From: Desulfobacteraceae bacterium CG2_30_51_40
Lineage (GTDB): Bacteria > Desulfobacterota > DSM-4660 > Desulfatiglandales > Desulfatiglandaceae
Assembly: GCA_001874005.1 (NCBI GenBank)
Contig: MNYJ01000138.1
Coordinates: 1 to 64,000, forward strand
Direction: 5' to 3'
DNA length: 64,000 nt
Position 1 is the stretch's first letter. Each line of letters begins with the position of its first letter. The notes under the pieces are model-generated. The model had not been told where the DNA came from. It saw only the letters and a list, made by a program, of their open reading frames with translations, and ran no database searches. Position numbers and translations under genes: made by a program. Below are positions 63,651-64,000 of the stretch, one piece after another.

Positions 63651-63723
63651 AGCTCTGAAAGCTCCTTATGAAAAAGGCTGACATCACTGCCTGATCGCGC
63701 CAGGCAGGGGCTTATATGGCTCC

Positions 63724-64000
63724 CTAGAACGGCCAGGTCTTCCAGTAGATCTTAGTCCTTATCCAGAAGCCATACAGGCCGAGCGGCTCAAAGATTACTA
63801 GAAGAACTATTATGAGGCCGAAGATAATGCTTGATATATTCGGAAGACCGGCTACGGTCATGAAGTTCTCCGAGAAGGATATGAGCATCCCCCCTATCAG
63901 AGGAAGCTCCTGTATCTTGTCCAGCTCCAGGAGAAGCCAGGTCATGACAATTCCACCCATAACAGATCCGAATATGGATCCCAGCCCACCTACTATGACG
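63724..64000 (-). CDS. livM: ABC transporter permease LivM, C-terminal part (cut by window end)
   Basis: The frame is open to the right edge. Beyond the track start at 63960 it continues upstream with VIVGGLGSIFGSV, the conserved LivM segment before MGG. Only the C-terminal 92 residues are visible, with hydrophobic segments ISSIIFGLIIVLLVIFEPLGLYG and GFWIRTKIYWKTWPF at the end. It pairs with livH. Confidence 0.92.
   Translation of the reverse strand, partial: VIVGGLGSIFGSVMGGIVMTWLLLELDKIQELPLIGGMLISFSENFMTVAGLPNISSIIFGLIIVLLVIFEPLGLYGFWIRTKIYWKTWPF

Overview
This window looks like a chromosomal segment from an anaerobic Gram-negative bacterium, most likely Desulfobacterota (the former Deltaproteobacteria). 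I base this on the gene order serA-DUF1844-ispE-tRNA-prs-rplY-pth, CarD and RluD next to rho, an ispG-proS-rel run, a liv transporter with an embedded acyl-CoA ligase, outer-membrane proteins, and anaerobe-type enzymes (membrane pyrophosphatase, PPi-type phosphofructokinase, FMN-type glutamate synthase). The assignment is inferred from gene content and order, because no database search was possible.

Layout. 1-16.8 kb is mostly housekeeping on the + strand: an MFS/spermidine-synthase-like/TPR fusion, serA, ispE, tRNA-Gln, prs, rplY, pth, hppA, carD, an RluD-type gene, rho, rpmE, prfA and prmC. 17-25 kb is a metal-response island. A ZraP/CpxP-like periplasmic protein is divergent from a ZraS/ZraR-like sigma-54 two-component system, with a good -24/-12 promoter and two GGATA-N5-TATCC palindromes between them; copZ and copA follow. 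25-35.3 kb holds a nucleotide-sugar dehydrogenase, a flippase-like membrane protein, two overlooked small genes, and a minus-strand envelope/thiol block (arsC, lgt, a SurA-N/thioredoxin fusion, a DsbA-like protein, a rhodanese lacking its cysteine). It ends with a Tat-exported ferredoxin and a cytochrome-b-like partner.

35.7-43.9 kb carries an fabF-acpP-outer-membrane-barrel block, a degenerate KptA-like protein, and an operon of aminotransferase, NIL/ferredoxin, mnmA and mtaB. 44.5-52.8 kb has PPi-type phosphofructokinase, ispG, proS, rel, rpmB and mpl. 53-55.8 kb is a GAF-ANTAR antiterminator next to an FMN glutamate synthase-like gene. The leader of that gene contains a hexaloop hairpin and an intrinsic terminator. 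56-64 kb is a minus-strand branched-chain-amino-acid-type ABC transporter (livM, H, G, F, K) with an acyl-CoA synthetase and a lipoprotein. Downstream sits an unusual regulator: a KaiC-like domain without a Walker A motif, fused to an XRE helix-turn-helix and a cupin.

The spacers are crowded with interspersed repeats: three near-identical 144-bp palindromic elements (MITE-like), a REPIN-like GTAG family, a CATTCCGG...CCGGAAT family, a C/G-rich palindromic family and a longer element ending in CAGCAGCCTGTTAA. One repeat supplies the C-terminal tail of Mpl, two flank a broken GIY-YIG gene, and 18-bp inverted repeat ends bracket copZ-copA. No CRISPR array, rRNA or intact transposase gene was seen.
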